This document shows positions 59,001-64,000 of a DNA stretch of 64,000 nucleotides, one piece after another. Made by a program: the position numbers and the translations under genes. The notes beneath the pieces are model-generated. The model searched no databases, had not been told where the DNA came from, and worked only from the letters and a program-made list of their open reading frames with translations. The stretch covers positions 53,935,910-53,999,909 of the forward strand of contig CM068585.1 of assembly GCA_035048485.1 (NCBI GenBank). Direction: 5' to 3'. The DNA is from Pteria penguin. Its lineage: Eukaryota; Mollusca; Bivalvia; Pterioida; Pteriidae. Numbering within the stretch: the first letter of the stretch is position 1; the number at the start of each line of letters is the position of its first letter.

Positions 59001-62000
59001 AGTAGCTAGTGATCTTACCTTGCAGTCCAGGACGTTGGCTAGTAGCTAGTGATCTTACCTTGCAGTAAAGGACGTTGGCTAGCAGCTAGTGATCTTACCT
59101 TGCAGTCCAGGACGTTGGCTAGTAGCTAGTGATCTTACCTTGCAGTCCAGGACGTTGGCTAGTAGCTAGTGATCTTACCTTGCAGTCCAGGACGTTGGCT
59201 AGTAGCTAGTGATCTTACCTTGCAGTCCAGGACGTTGGCTAGCAGCTACTTTTCTTGACCTTCTGTCAGATACGTTAGCGAGTAGCTGGTGATTGTGCCT
59301 TGCAATCTAGAACGTTACATAGGGGCTACTTTTCTTGACCTTCTGTCAGATACGTAAGCCAGCAGGCGGTGATCTTGTCTTGCTGTCCAGAGCGTTACCT
59401 AGCAACTACTTACTTAGTTAGCAGCTGGAAATGTTGCTCTATACAAATATGTAACGTAGCAGAGAGTGACCTTTGGCACTGCTGTTCAGTACGTTAGTTA
59501 GTAGATAGTGATCTTGCCCTTCTGTCAAATACGTCAGCCAGCAGCTTGTGACCGTTCTCTGCTGTTCAGCACGTGACAATGACGGATTTAGAGGAATGGC
59601 CGAATAGTTTGGCTAATACTCATGCGGGGCTCCCTTTTCGGAAATTCTTAATTCGCCACTACGTTAGCTAGTAGTTAGTGATCTTGCACTACTGCCGAAT
59701 ACGAAAACGTTAGCTATAAGCTAGTGATATTGCCCTGCATTCCTATTCGTTAGCTAGGTGCTAGAGATTTGTTCTGCTGTGCAATACATCAAGTAGCAGC
59801 TAGCAATCCTGATCTGCTGACAAGGGCATTACTATCTGCGGTATTATTGTTAATGTTCTAGACATATTTTTGTTTCTACAGTTAAAATTGCATGATTTGT
59901 CCACAGACAATCTGACCAAATTCTTTTGCCTTTAGATATTAATTACATTAGAATTCTTGTTGAGTATAAAATGCATATGTTGATTTAGATGCGGGAAAGG
60001 GGGTATTTGGTTGCAAACCTCCCCAACATTCGTGGAAACGTTTATTAGTCATTCATAAAATATTAGTTATTAATCAAAATTTCTCCCAAAGCTATTCTGC
60101 TATTGTTTTCTTTTTCAGTCGAGAAGTCCTTCACGGTGTGTCTTTTACCGTGCCGTCGGGGAAGACATTCGCTCTGGTGAGTGTTATTTTCAAAACTAAA
60201 ACGAGAACTCATAAATACAACAACATCATAATTATAAAAACAGTAATTGTTAATCTTTTTTGGACAATGTCCACCAATAATACAGATATACAATGCAAAA
60301 TATTATGAATCCTATCTGTATTCTTTCAGGATACATTTATATATTACATGTACATCTAAATAGCGAATATAAAGTGTTATTAAATTTATGTTATTACGTT
60401 AGGTTGGTCCCTCGGGTAGTGGAAAAAGTACCATCATACGGCTCCTCTTCCGGTTCTATGACGTATCACTAGGGAGCATTACCATCGACGGACAGGATAT
60501 ATCCATGGTATGTATAACTTTTCTTGACTGGGTGTGACCGGTCAGCAGGGGATGCTTACTCCTCCATGGCACCTGATGCCAAATCTGTTTTAACAAGGGT
60601 CCTCCTTGATTGCTTGCTTATGGATGAGGTGCATGACTTATGACCGAAAGGTCCCGGGTTCGACTCTCGCCGTGGACACGCCCAGTTTATTGTCTTTCGG
60701 ATAAGACAGTAAAAACCGAGGTCCCGTATCTTAAATAAATCTTAAATAATCTAAATGGGTTCAACAGCTGCGTCACATATTTTTATGTGCTCATTTTTGA
60801 TTCTCTGATTGTCTGTGGCGTCTTTTCGCATATAACTGAGTCCGGTATCTTTTTTATTTTATTTTTTCTTACCTGCACTTTGTTTCTTTACATACTGTTC
60901 TGCTTTAGGTAAGACAAAACAGTCTCCGGAAACAGATTGGAGTTGTCCCACAAGACACTGTCTTATTTAATGCTGATATTAGATACAACATTCGTTATGG
61001 CCACATACATGCGACAGATGATGACGTCAAGAATGCCGCAGACGCGGCCGATATCCACGACAGAATAGAGGGATTCCCAGAAGGTATTTGTGTAACAAGA
61101 ATTGTAAATCACTTTCATTTGAAATATTTTCGTTGTATGTTTGTGAGTAAAGATTCATGGAAAACAAATTTGAGTAAATTCAAGTAAAATGAAACCTGTT
61201 AATAAAGGTCACCTACGAGGAGACTTTAAAAAGGACCTTAATTTACAAGTGACCTTTGTACAGAGGTGACTTTTATACAAAAGTGACCTTTATATAGAGG
61301 TAACCTTTATAGAAAAATATGGTATGCAATACGACTGAAAAATCGGGATTTAAAATGTGACCTTTACAAGCAGATGACCGCTTTATACAGAGGACCATAG
61401 AGACCGGTTTCACTGAATATTGCTTCTTGTCCTTTTCACTTATTGACAGGTGCTTTTTTTTAATTTATTGCAGGATATGACACTGTAGTCGGTGAGCGAG
61501 GCTTGAAGCTTAGTGGGGGAGAAAAACAAAGAGTGGCTATAGCAAGAACTATCTTAAAGAATCCCGCCATTGTCCTTCTCGACGAGGTAAACTAGCTCCA
61601 TCAAACACTTGATTACTTATAGACCCCGCCATTGTCCTTCTCGACGAGGTAAACTAGCTCCCTCAAACGATTACTTATAGACCCCGCCATTGTCTTTCTC
61701 GACGAGGTAGACTTGCTCCATCAAACATTTGATTACTTATAGACCCCGCCATTGTCCTTCTCGACGAAGTAAACTAGCTCCATCAAACACTTGATTTCCT
61801 ACAGATTTTTAGAAAATGATGAAAACGTTCTTTCTTATCTTTATCTTCATGTATCTTCCCTAGATTTGTTCCTTTTTATGTTTTTTTGTTTGTTTGTGTG
61901 TTTTTGGTTTTTTGGAGTGGGAAAGGGTTTTGTTTTTGTTTTTTTGGTTTTTTTTTTGTTTTGTTTTGCTTTTGGGGGGGGGGGGTGTTGGTTTTTGAGG

Positions 62001-63320
62001 GGTTTTTTTTCGTTTCCTTGATGGAAAACAAATCCATTGTATTCTTGTTGAAATATTCATTAATACTCTGAAACAAACTAGGTGAAATTAAATTTCATTC
62101 TTATTCTAATATTTAAGAATTTAAAAACAGAAAATTTTTATTTTATGTCTAGCAGTAAAACATTTTACTGTACGTGTACTTGTTTTAGCGGGATTTTAGC
62201 GCAATTAGCGATGTTCAAAGTGCGCTAATTCATGACTACGCTAATATAAAGTACATGAGATCGATAGAATTAAATGGGCACTTCAGTTTCAACTCTATAG
62301 TTATGTCTTTCAAATAAATATCAGGAACAAATTCATCATTTTTTTTTATAAAGCATAACGAGGACACAAGTAACGATCGATTAAAGATGTTTGCATTACC
62401 GGACACTGTCGATATGATTATCACAAAACCAACGCAAGAATTAAAAAAAAAACGTGGTTTGAAGTTTAGGAATTAATCCCCCGCTAAGCATATCGCTTCT
62501 ACAATACCGTCTATCACGTAATTATAGACAAAGAGCGGTCAGCGATACAAGTAATTTATCTCATATCAACTTATGAAAACAATGGCTTCGTCCGTAAAAC
62601 GTAAGAATGGCATTTTGTTTTCTATATGTCTTTCTTTAAAAAAAAAAATATTACTTATCATTATAACTAGGTGTTTTGCTTTCAATGATATGGTAGGTTA
62701 TTGGATAAACATGAATGAAATGAGGTTGTATTTGATTCACTGCATATACTGTGAGTAAGGTAATTGACCCGACGCTTGTCGTCCAAGCCAATCAACGGTT
62801 TAACAACTCCAGGTACATGTACTGGTTAATTATGTCCAATGGCAAACGTGTCATACCAGCCGATTCGATAGTCGCACGTGTGGCAAAGATTTCAATTCCT
62901 CGTAAGTAAGATACTTAAACGCACTATTTTTTACCCAAACACTGTTTTGAATGCGCTGATTTAATGGATAAATTGCGCTAATTGAACATGACAAATGCGC
63001 TAATTCATGACTACGCTAAAATACTGCCGACCCCTCTTTCGAGCGTTTTGCGCTAAAATTTGATTGCACTAATATATGTACACGTACAGTATTGTATGCT
63101 ATGATTTGTATGAGGACGTATACGATATTGAATTAAATGCCTTTTGCAATTGTAAGGCAACATCGGCGCTAGATACACGAACGGAACGAATCATTCAGAC
63201 CTCATTAGAGAATATATGTGCAGAAAGGACAACAATTATAGTTGCACATCGCTTGTCCACTGTGATCCACGCTGACCAAATCCTCGTTATGAAGGATGGT
63301 AGAATCGAAGAGAAGGGAAC
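39899..63320 (+). CDS. ABCB6: ABC transporter subfamily B member 6, 17 exons, 3' end off window
   Basis: Half ABC transporter (ABCB6/HMT-1 group) of mitochondrial outer and endomembrane or plasma membranes, tied to porphyrin and heavy-metal transport. Seventeen coding exons join in frame for 799 codons plus two bases; human ABCB6 has 842 residues, so only the tail is missing. Layout: TMD0 with about five membrane segments (25-192), core membrane domain (about 225-545), nucleotide-binding domain from about 565. NBD motifs: Walker [10 protein letters not shown] (616-624), Q-loop Gln664, signature LSGGE (720-724), Walker B IVLLDE (740-745), D-loop SALD (748-751), H-loop His776. All key residues are present, so it looks functional. 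All donors are GT and all acceptors AG, although the exon 17 acceptor is the rarer AAG. It is divergent from HMBS. Cys4, Cys21 and the sequon at Asn8 resemble the disulfide and glycan of the human N-terminus. Confidence 0.96.
40831..40996 (-). mobile_element. tRNA-derived SINE, family 2
   Basis: Minus strand: GGGGCAGGCGTGGTGTAGTG (A box), CCGGGTTCGATTCCCGG (B box), then CACTATGTTTAAGAGGTTG and a GACGTAAAACACCAATCA tail. Inserted in an (AAT)n tract, copies of which lie on both sides. Confidence 0.85.
40997..41218. repeat. AAT/ATG/ATT microsatellite cluster
   Basis: (AAT)n, (GAT)n and (ATT)n blocks in succession; the frames of poly-Asn, Leu, Ile and Tyr are artefacts. Confidence 0.95.
41515..41605 (+). 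mobile_element. Family 1 SINE, internal fragment
   Basis: GTCACGGTAGAAGTCGTTCA, GGATCTTTCACTGCTTCG and AATGGGTCCATTG match the SINE body. Confidence 0.55.
41951..42090. repeat. (AATA/AATG/AAAG)n tetranucleotide array
   Basis: Blocks of AATA, GAAT and AAAG repeats. Confidence 0.95.
42190..42335 (-). mobile_element. Possible family 1 SINE remnant, rearranged
   Basis: TTTACGTCACTTCCACGTGATTTC, then ATCTGCTTGATACTTTACTCC and GGAAGCAGTGAAGGATCACTT follow the minus-strand SINE order but are strongly diverged. Confidence 0.4.
42590..42748. mobile_element. GGCGGAT/GGATCCGC-family MITE
   Basis: CATTGGCGGATTTAGAGG with a 13-base G run, core AGGGCTACAACCCC and CAGACCGAAAGTAC, end TTTCTAGATCCGCCTATG. 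Close to 14695-14898. Confidence 0.65.
43198..44160 (-). mobile_element. LINE C-terminal fragment related to LINE A
   Basis: Minus strand 44142-43855 reads [35 protein letters not shown] and the knuckle CCSCGAAEE...YLLEC; a frameshift near 43860 leads to [13 protein letters not shown] and a stop near 43700. The 3' UTR ends near 43200 (AATAAAATATGTTTAAAC). A MITE (43385-43562) interrupts the UTR. No RT domain. Confidence 0.78.
43385..43562. mobile_element. GGATCCGC-family MITE
   Basis: Left GCATGCGCAGATACAGAGGG, right TTTCTGGATCCGCGCATG; interior CCCCCCTGGAATCCGAAAATT and GGACCCCCCTCG. Confidence 0.65.
44860..44965 (-). mobile_element. Family 1 SINE, internal fragment
   Basis: GTGTCTGCATCTGCTTTAAG, CCGACCTATGCAACGGGCC and ATATCACATGCCATGACC match the minus-strand SINE body. 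Confidence 0.5.
44985..45325. repeat. TGACCTTG-rich tandem repeat
   Basis: Begins with a (GTCC/GTCT)n tract, followed by two diverged units carrying ACCATGACTTTTGACCTAG, TACCTTGACCTTGGACTTTG and GACTTTGACCTT. Confidence 0.65.
45373..45591. repeat. (ATT)n / (ATC)n microsatellite
   Basis: About 220 bp of mixed ATT, AGT and ATC units. Poly-Asn/Asp, Ser, Ile and Met frames here are artefacts. Confidence 0.97.
45618..45700 (-). mobile_element. tRNA-like SINE head, family 3
   Basis: Minus strand GACCCGGCCTACCTCAGTCG (A-box region) and CGAGGTTCGAGTCCAACTTG (B box) within 75 bases. No SINE body is recognised; it ends about 80 bp before ABCB6 exon 2. Confidence 0.55.
45784..45907 (+). CDS. ABCB6: ABCB6 exon 2
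   Basis: 124 nt between CTTTTCAG and GTCAGT. Starts [20 protein letters not shown]; completes the fifth TMD0 segment (EFSLWVIR equals human QFSLWVLR). Ends in phase 0. Confidence 0.94.
45908..47339 (+). other. ABCB6 intron 2, nothing recognised
   Basis: 1.43 kb of unique-looking AT-rich sequence on both strands. Confidence 0.55.
47340..47532 (+). CDS. ABCB6: ABCB6 exon 3
   Basis: 193 nt between TCTTTTAG and GTAAGT. A basic linker ([11 protein letters not shown]) then [16 protein letters not shown], the elbow helix entering the core membrane domain, and [10 protein letters not shown]. Ends in phase 1. Confidence 0.94.
47955..48140. mobile_element. GGATCCGC-family MITE, longer type
   Basis: Ends GAAGCGGATCCAGAAAATTT and CCCCTCTGGATCCGCGCACG; body as in 16373-16554. 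In ABCB6 intron 3. Confidence 0.68.
48261..48543 (-). mobile_element. Family 1 SINE with 13-bp target duplication
   Basis: Perfect TATTTACCATATG at 48248-48260 and 48544-48556 flanks it. Antisense to ABCB6; the duplication ends 35 bp before exon 4. Nearly identical to 13346-13623. Confidence 0.95.
48592..48708 (+). CDS. ABCB6: ABCB6 exon 4
   Basis: 117 nt between CTTATAG and GTATGT. Membrane segment [26 protein letters not shown] matches the QGGGTG loop of ABCB6. A SINE lies 35 bp upstream. Confidence 0.94.
48940..49219 (-). mobile_element. Family 1 SINE in ABCB6 intron 4
   Basis: Full length, with TATGTCTG flanking copies at 48932-48939 and 49220-49227. More diverged than the intron 3 copy. 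Confidence 0.88.
49567..49688. repeat. 23-bp tandem repeat, 5 copies
   Basis: Unit GATCTGGAACGTTCTGAGTA plus ATC, about 95 bp upstream of ABCB6 exon 5. Confidence 0.9.
49784..49886 (+). CDS. ABCB6: ABCB6 exon 5
   Basis: 103 nt between GTTGTAG and GTAAAG. Starts [20 protein letters not shown] and ends FLTHLH; matches the family [20 protein letters not shown] segment. Ends in phase 2. Confidence 0.95.
50033..50289 (-). mobile_element. Family 1 SINE with (TGAT)n tail, head truncated
   Basis: The (TGAT)n tract at 50033-50074 is the tail. The head ends within the B-box region (CAGGTTCGACTCC) at about 50289, where a LINE fragment begins. Confidence 0.82.
50290..50898 (+). mobile_element. LINE C-terminal fragment
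   Basis: Plus strand reads [20 protein letters not shown], then [20 protein letters not shown] and [20 protein letters not shown] (knuckle C..C...H...C), a frameshift near 50600, then [17 protein letters not shown] and stop at 50753. The 3' UTR matches 21857-22005. In ABCB6 intron 5. Confidence 0.82.
50918..51042 (-). mobile_element. Family 1 SINE, 3' body only
   Basis: ATATGGTGACGGCATCTGCG, ACCCACCCGAAGCAGTGAG and GCCACGCCTACCATGACAC match the minus-strand body; the head is absent. Confidence 0.75.
51322..51411 (+). CDS. ABCB6: ABCB6 exon 6
   Basis: 90 nt between TCTCTAG and GTAAGT. Reads [20 protein letters not shown] and on to GTKSINNLL, the conserved cytoplasmic coupling region of B-family exporters. 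Confidence 0.96.
51450..51520. mobile_element. Short GGATCCGC-family MITE
   Basis: GCAAGCGCGGATCCAGAAAA and CCCCTTTGGATCCGCGCATG only 70 bp apart. Confidence 0.6.
52044..52165 (+). CDS. ABCB6: ABCB6 exon 7
   Basis: 122 nt between TTTTTACAG and GTATGT. Two membrane segments, [20 protein letters not shown] and [15 protein letters not shown]. Confidence 0.95.
52368..52502. repeat. 30-bp tandem repeat before ABCB6 exon 8
   Basis: About 4.5 units of CCTAACCTTGACCTCGTCTG plus TCATAAGTAA. The final unit runs into the exon 8 acceptor region (TCATATCAAACAG). Confidence 0.9.
52513..52622 (+). CDS. ABCB6: ABCB6 exon 8
   Basis: 110 nt between AAACAG and [18 protein letters not shown] and [11 protein letters not shown] match human [12 protein letters not shown] and [12 protein letters not shown] 30-bp tandem array runs almost up to the acceptor. 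Confidence 0.96.
53235..53300 (+). CDS. ABCB6: ABCB6 exon 9
   Basis: 66 nt, 22 codons, phase 0 both sides, acceptor GGTTAG, donor [26 protein letters not shown] equals human [20 protein letters not shown]. Confidence 0.95.
53301..56122 (+). other. ABCB6 intron 9 (2.8 kb), little recognised
   Basis: Two copies of CAATTGACCG(T/A)CCC(G/T)AGTCGG at about 53610 and 53830, with a third diverged, inverted one near 1190-1220; a possible short MITE at 54310-54480; C and A runs at 55840-55950. No gene. Confidence 0.5.
56123..56337 (+). CDS. ABCB6: ABCB6 exon 10
   Basis: 215 nt between TATCTTAG and [36 protein letters not shown], and [20 protein letters not shown] followed by GTYYR: the last two membrane segments. 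Confidence 0.96.
56630..57480. repeat. Dispersed units with GGCCGCGCGGCC palindrome
   Basis: About five units of roughly 60 bp with TGACCCC(A/T)GTAATC, GAGTGCTTTGTTCATGG and the palindrome GGCCGCGCGGCC, in two clusters (56636-56750 and 57296-57480) of ABCB6 intron 10. Strikingly GC-rich against the AT-rich surroundings. Confidence 0.7.
57500..57665 (+). mobile_element. Family 1 SINE, body fragment
   Basis: GTCACAGTGACTCGTAATAG, TCCTTCACTGTTTTGGGTGA and CAGTTGCCGTCACCATATA keep the family order. Confidence 0.6.
58197..58260 (+). CDS. ABCB6: ABCB6 exon 11
   Basis: 64 nt between TCTTTCAG and [26 protein letters not shown] leads from the membrane domain to the nucleotide-binding domain. Confidence 0.95.
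58426..58511 (+). CDS. ABCB6: ABCB6 exon 12
   Basis: 86 nt between TTATAG and a weak GTATAA donor. [19 protein letters not shown], then DVFFSYEK with the aromatic A-loop Tyr that stacks on adenine. Confidence 0.93.
58845..59265. repeat. 40-bp satellite in ABCB6 intron 12
   Basis: About ten regular copies of GTTGGCTAGTAGCTAGTGAT plus CTTACCTTGCAGTCCAGGAC, then degenerate relatives to about 59830. The unit holds the short palindrome CTAGTAGCTAG and a CTTACCTTGCAG segment that looks like an antisense donor next to a sense acceptor. Confidence 0.93.
59577..59662. mobile_element. GGCGGAT-family MITE, short
   Basis: ATGACGGATTTAGAGG and TTCTTAATTCGCCACT as inverted ends; the interior GGCTAATACT is shared with 18888-19072. 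It sits in the degenerate part of the 40-bp satellite. Confidence 0.6.
60119..60176 (+). CDS. ABCB6: ABCB6 exon 13
   Basis: 58 nt between TTTTTCAG and [25 protein letters not shown], the beta strands before Walker A. Confidence 0.95.
60403..60507 (+). CDS. ABCB6: ABCB6 exon 14 (Walker A)
   Basis: 105 nt, 35 codons, acceptor CGTTAG, donor [26 protein letters not shown] with catalytic Lys622. Confidence 0.97.
60540..60735 (+). mobile_element. SINE head pieces in ABCB6 intron 14
   Basis: ACCGGTCAGCAGGGGATGCT at 60537-60556 matches a repeat core also near 8729 and 63500. Then GGATGAGGTGCATGACTTA, GGTCCCGGGTTCGACTC (B box) and CAGTAAAAACCGAGGTCCCG give a family 1 SINE that stops after its head. 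Confidence 0.65.
60909..61083 (+). CDS. ABCB6: ABCB6 exon 15 (Q-loop)
   Basis: 175 nt between CTTTAG and [26 protein letters not shown] with Q-loop Gln664, then YNIRYG and the helical subdomain to FPEG. Confidence 0.96.
61474..61586 (+). CDS. ABCB6: ABCB6 exon 16 (signature and Walker B)
   Basis: 113 nt between TTGCAG and [26 protein letters not shown] then [13 protein letters not shown]. The last 24 nt and the donor are repeated in tandem just downstream. Confidence 0.97.
61563..61805 (+). repeat. Four tandem copies of the exon 16 end and its donor
   Basis: Units start at 61563 (the real exon end), 61625, 61683 and 61745, spacing 62, 58 and 62. Each contains the codons for PAIVLLDE (third has PAIVFLDE) and a GAGGTAAAC-type donor (third GTAGAC, fourth preceded by GAA), followed by CTTATAG or CCTACAG, which looks like an acceptor. 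Confidence 0.95.
61880..62015. repeat. T/G-rich low-complexity tract
   Basis: T runs, GTTT units and an 11-base G run. Open frames here are artefacts. Confidence 0.85.
62167..63091. mobile_element. Inverted-repeat element in ABCB6 intron 16
   Basis: TACTGTACGTGTAC at 62167-62180 and GTACACGTACAGTA at 63078-63091. Inside both ends are blocks GCGCTAATTCATGACTACGC and TTTAGCGC, mostly in inverted order. The right end lies 65 bp before exon 17. No transposase. Confidence 0.6.
63157..63320 (+). CDS. ABCB6: ABCB6 exon 17 (D-loop, H-loop)
   Basis: 164 nt, donor GTAAGT, ends in phase 2. [20 protein letters not shown], then [20 protein letters not shown] with His776. The acceptor reads TTGTAAG, that is AAG rather than CAG or TAG; no other acceptor keeps the frame. 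The final exon (about 40 residues) is not found in 63321-64000. Confidence 0.94.
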
Positions 63321-64000
63321 GTAAGTATATTATAAAACACTATTCTTTTGCAAATCATTACTTTTGCCAAATGGTAAGACGGTTGATATTGAATGGTATT
63401 CCGAATGCAGACATTTTTGGCGACTTTGATAGCTTTCATACATGAAATGTACATGTACATGATCCAACTGTTTGTATTTAAGTGACGGGTGTTGCTTGTG
63501 AGAAGGAAGTGCTTACCCTCCAGGGGCACCTCAGTTTGCTCTCTTCGACGGTTCACTTGTGCTCTCAGGGAGATGTTTTGGTTTATTTTAAATTTGATTC
63601 TCCTTTTTGCTGATTCTCTATGCCCTTCATTTTCAGGAGTTTTTGGAGTATTGATTTGGTTTCAGGGAGTTTTGGACCATTGATTTGATTTCAGAGAGTT
63701 TTGGACCATTGATTTGGTTTCAGGAAATTTTGGCCCATTGATTTGATTTCAGGGAGTTTTGAACTTTGATTTGGTTTCTAGAGTTTTGAACTATTGATCT
63801 GGTTTAATCAATCACATTACCATTCCTTACAAATTCATTTCGTGTATCTATACTCTTAGTCGGGTATCTGGTGTCCCTACCATCAATCTGTTAAGCAAAG
63901 AAACCAAGCGTGTGTAATACTACTTGTAATGGCGTCTAGGTAAACATAATACGAACACAAAGCATGCACGAAGCGGTGACATAAATTACTGAGAGAATGA
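63321..64000 (+). other. ABCB6 last visible intron
   Basis: No terminal exon found. Contains a 30-bp tandem array at 63635-63803 (GAGTTTTGGACCATTGATTT plus GATTTCAGGG, about six units), each unit with a TTTCAG acceptor-like end. Confidence 0.65.

Noticed and set aside
63410..63600. Terminal ABCB6 exon after AATGCAG or CTCTCAG
   Set aside because: The frame after either acceptor gives no resemblance to the conserved C-terminal tail and soon stops; the last exon is more likely outside the window.

Overview
The window is animal nuclear DNA, AT-rich and crowded with introns and repeats. The gene content (a metazoan-type HMBS and ABCB6), several tRNA-headed SINE families, LINEs with a C-terminal CSC...H...C knuckle, many small inverted-repeat DNA transposons and long G/C runs together suggest a marine invertebrate, most likely a bivalve mollusc. 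The species call is inference; the gene calls rest on reading exons and splice sites.

Two real host genes are visible, arranged head to head. On the minus strand, bases 20592 down to 192 (running off the left edge) hold HMBS, hydroxymethylbilane synthase (porphobilinogen deaminase), the third enzyme of heme synthesis. Eight coding exons are found; they join in frame through 245 codons. The last exons, including the one for the dipyrromethane-cofactor cysteine, lie outside. On the plus strand, 39899 to 63320 (running off the right edge) holds ABCB6, a half ABC transporter linked to porphyrin and heavy-metal handling. Seventeen coding exons join in frame through 799 codons, from the extra N-terminal membrane domain to the H-loop; only the C-terminal tail is missing. 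Their start codons are about 19.3 kb apart, so a tetrapyrrole-synthesis gene and a porphyrin-transporter gene are divergent neighbours.

The 20.6-39.9 kb gap shows no third gene. Its centre (30.8-36.5 kb) is a nested stack of transposons: an old minus-strand LINE, a TTAA-flanked MITE and a 4.28-kb inverted-repeat element (8-bp target duplication) both inserted in it, and inside the latter a second, plus-strand LINE that carries a 29-bp repeat expansion. The introns of both genes hold further SINEs, LINE fragments, a second TTAA MITE, Mutator-like and mariner-like MITEs, minisatellites (21, 23, 29, 30, 40 and 44 bp units) and large trinucleotide arrays. Several repeats lie very close to exons: a SINE 35 bp upstream of ABCB6 exon 4, a 30-bp array touching the exon 8 acceptor, and a fourfold tandem copy of the end of ABCB6 exon 16, which encodes Walker B.

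No rRNA, true tRNA gene, CRISPR array or prokaryotic operon is present. Most long open frames in the window are microsatellite or minisatellite translations.
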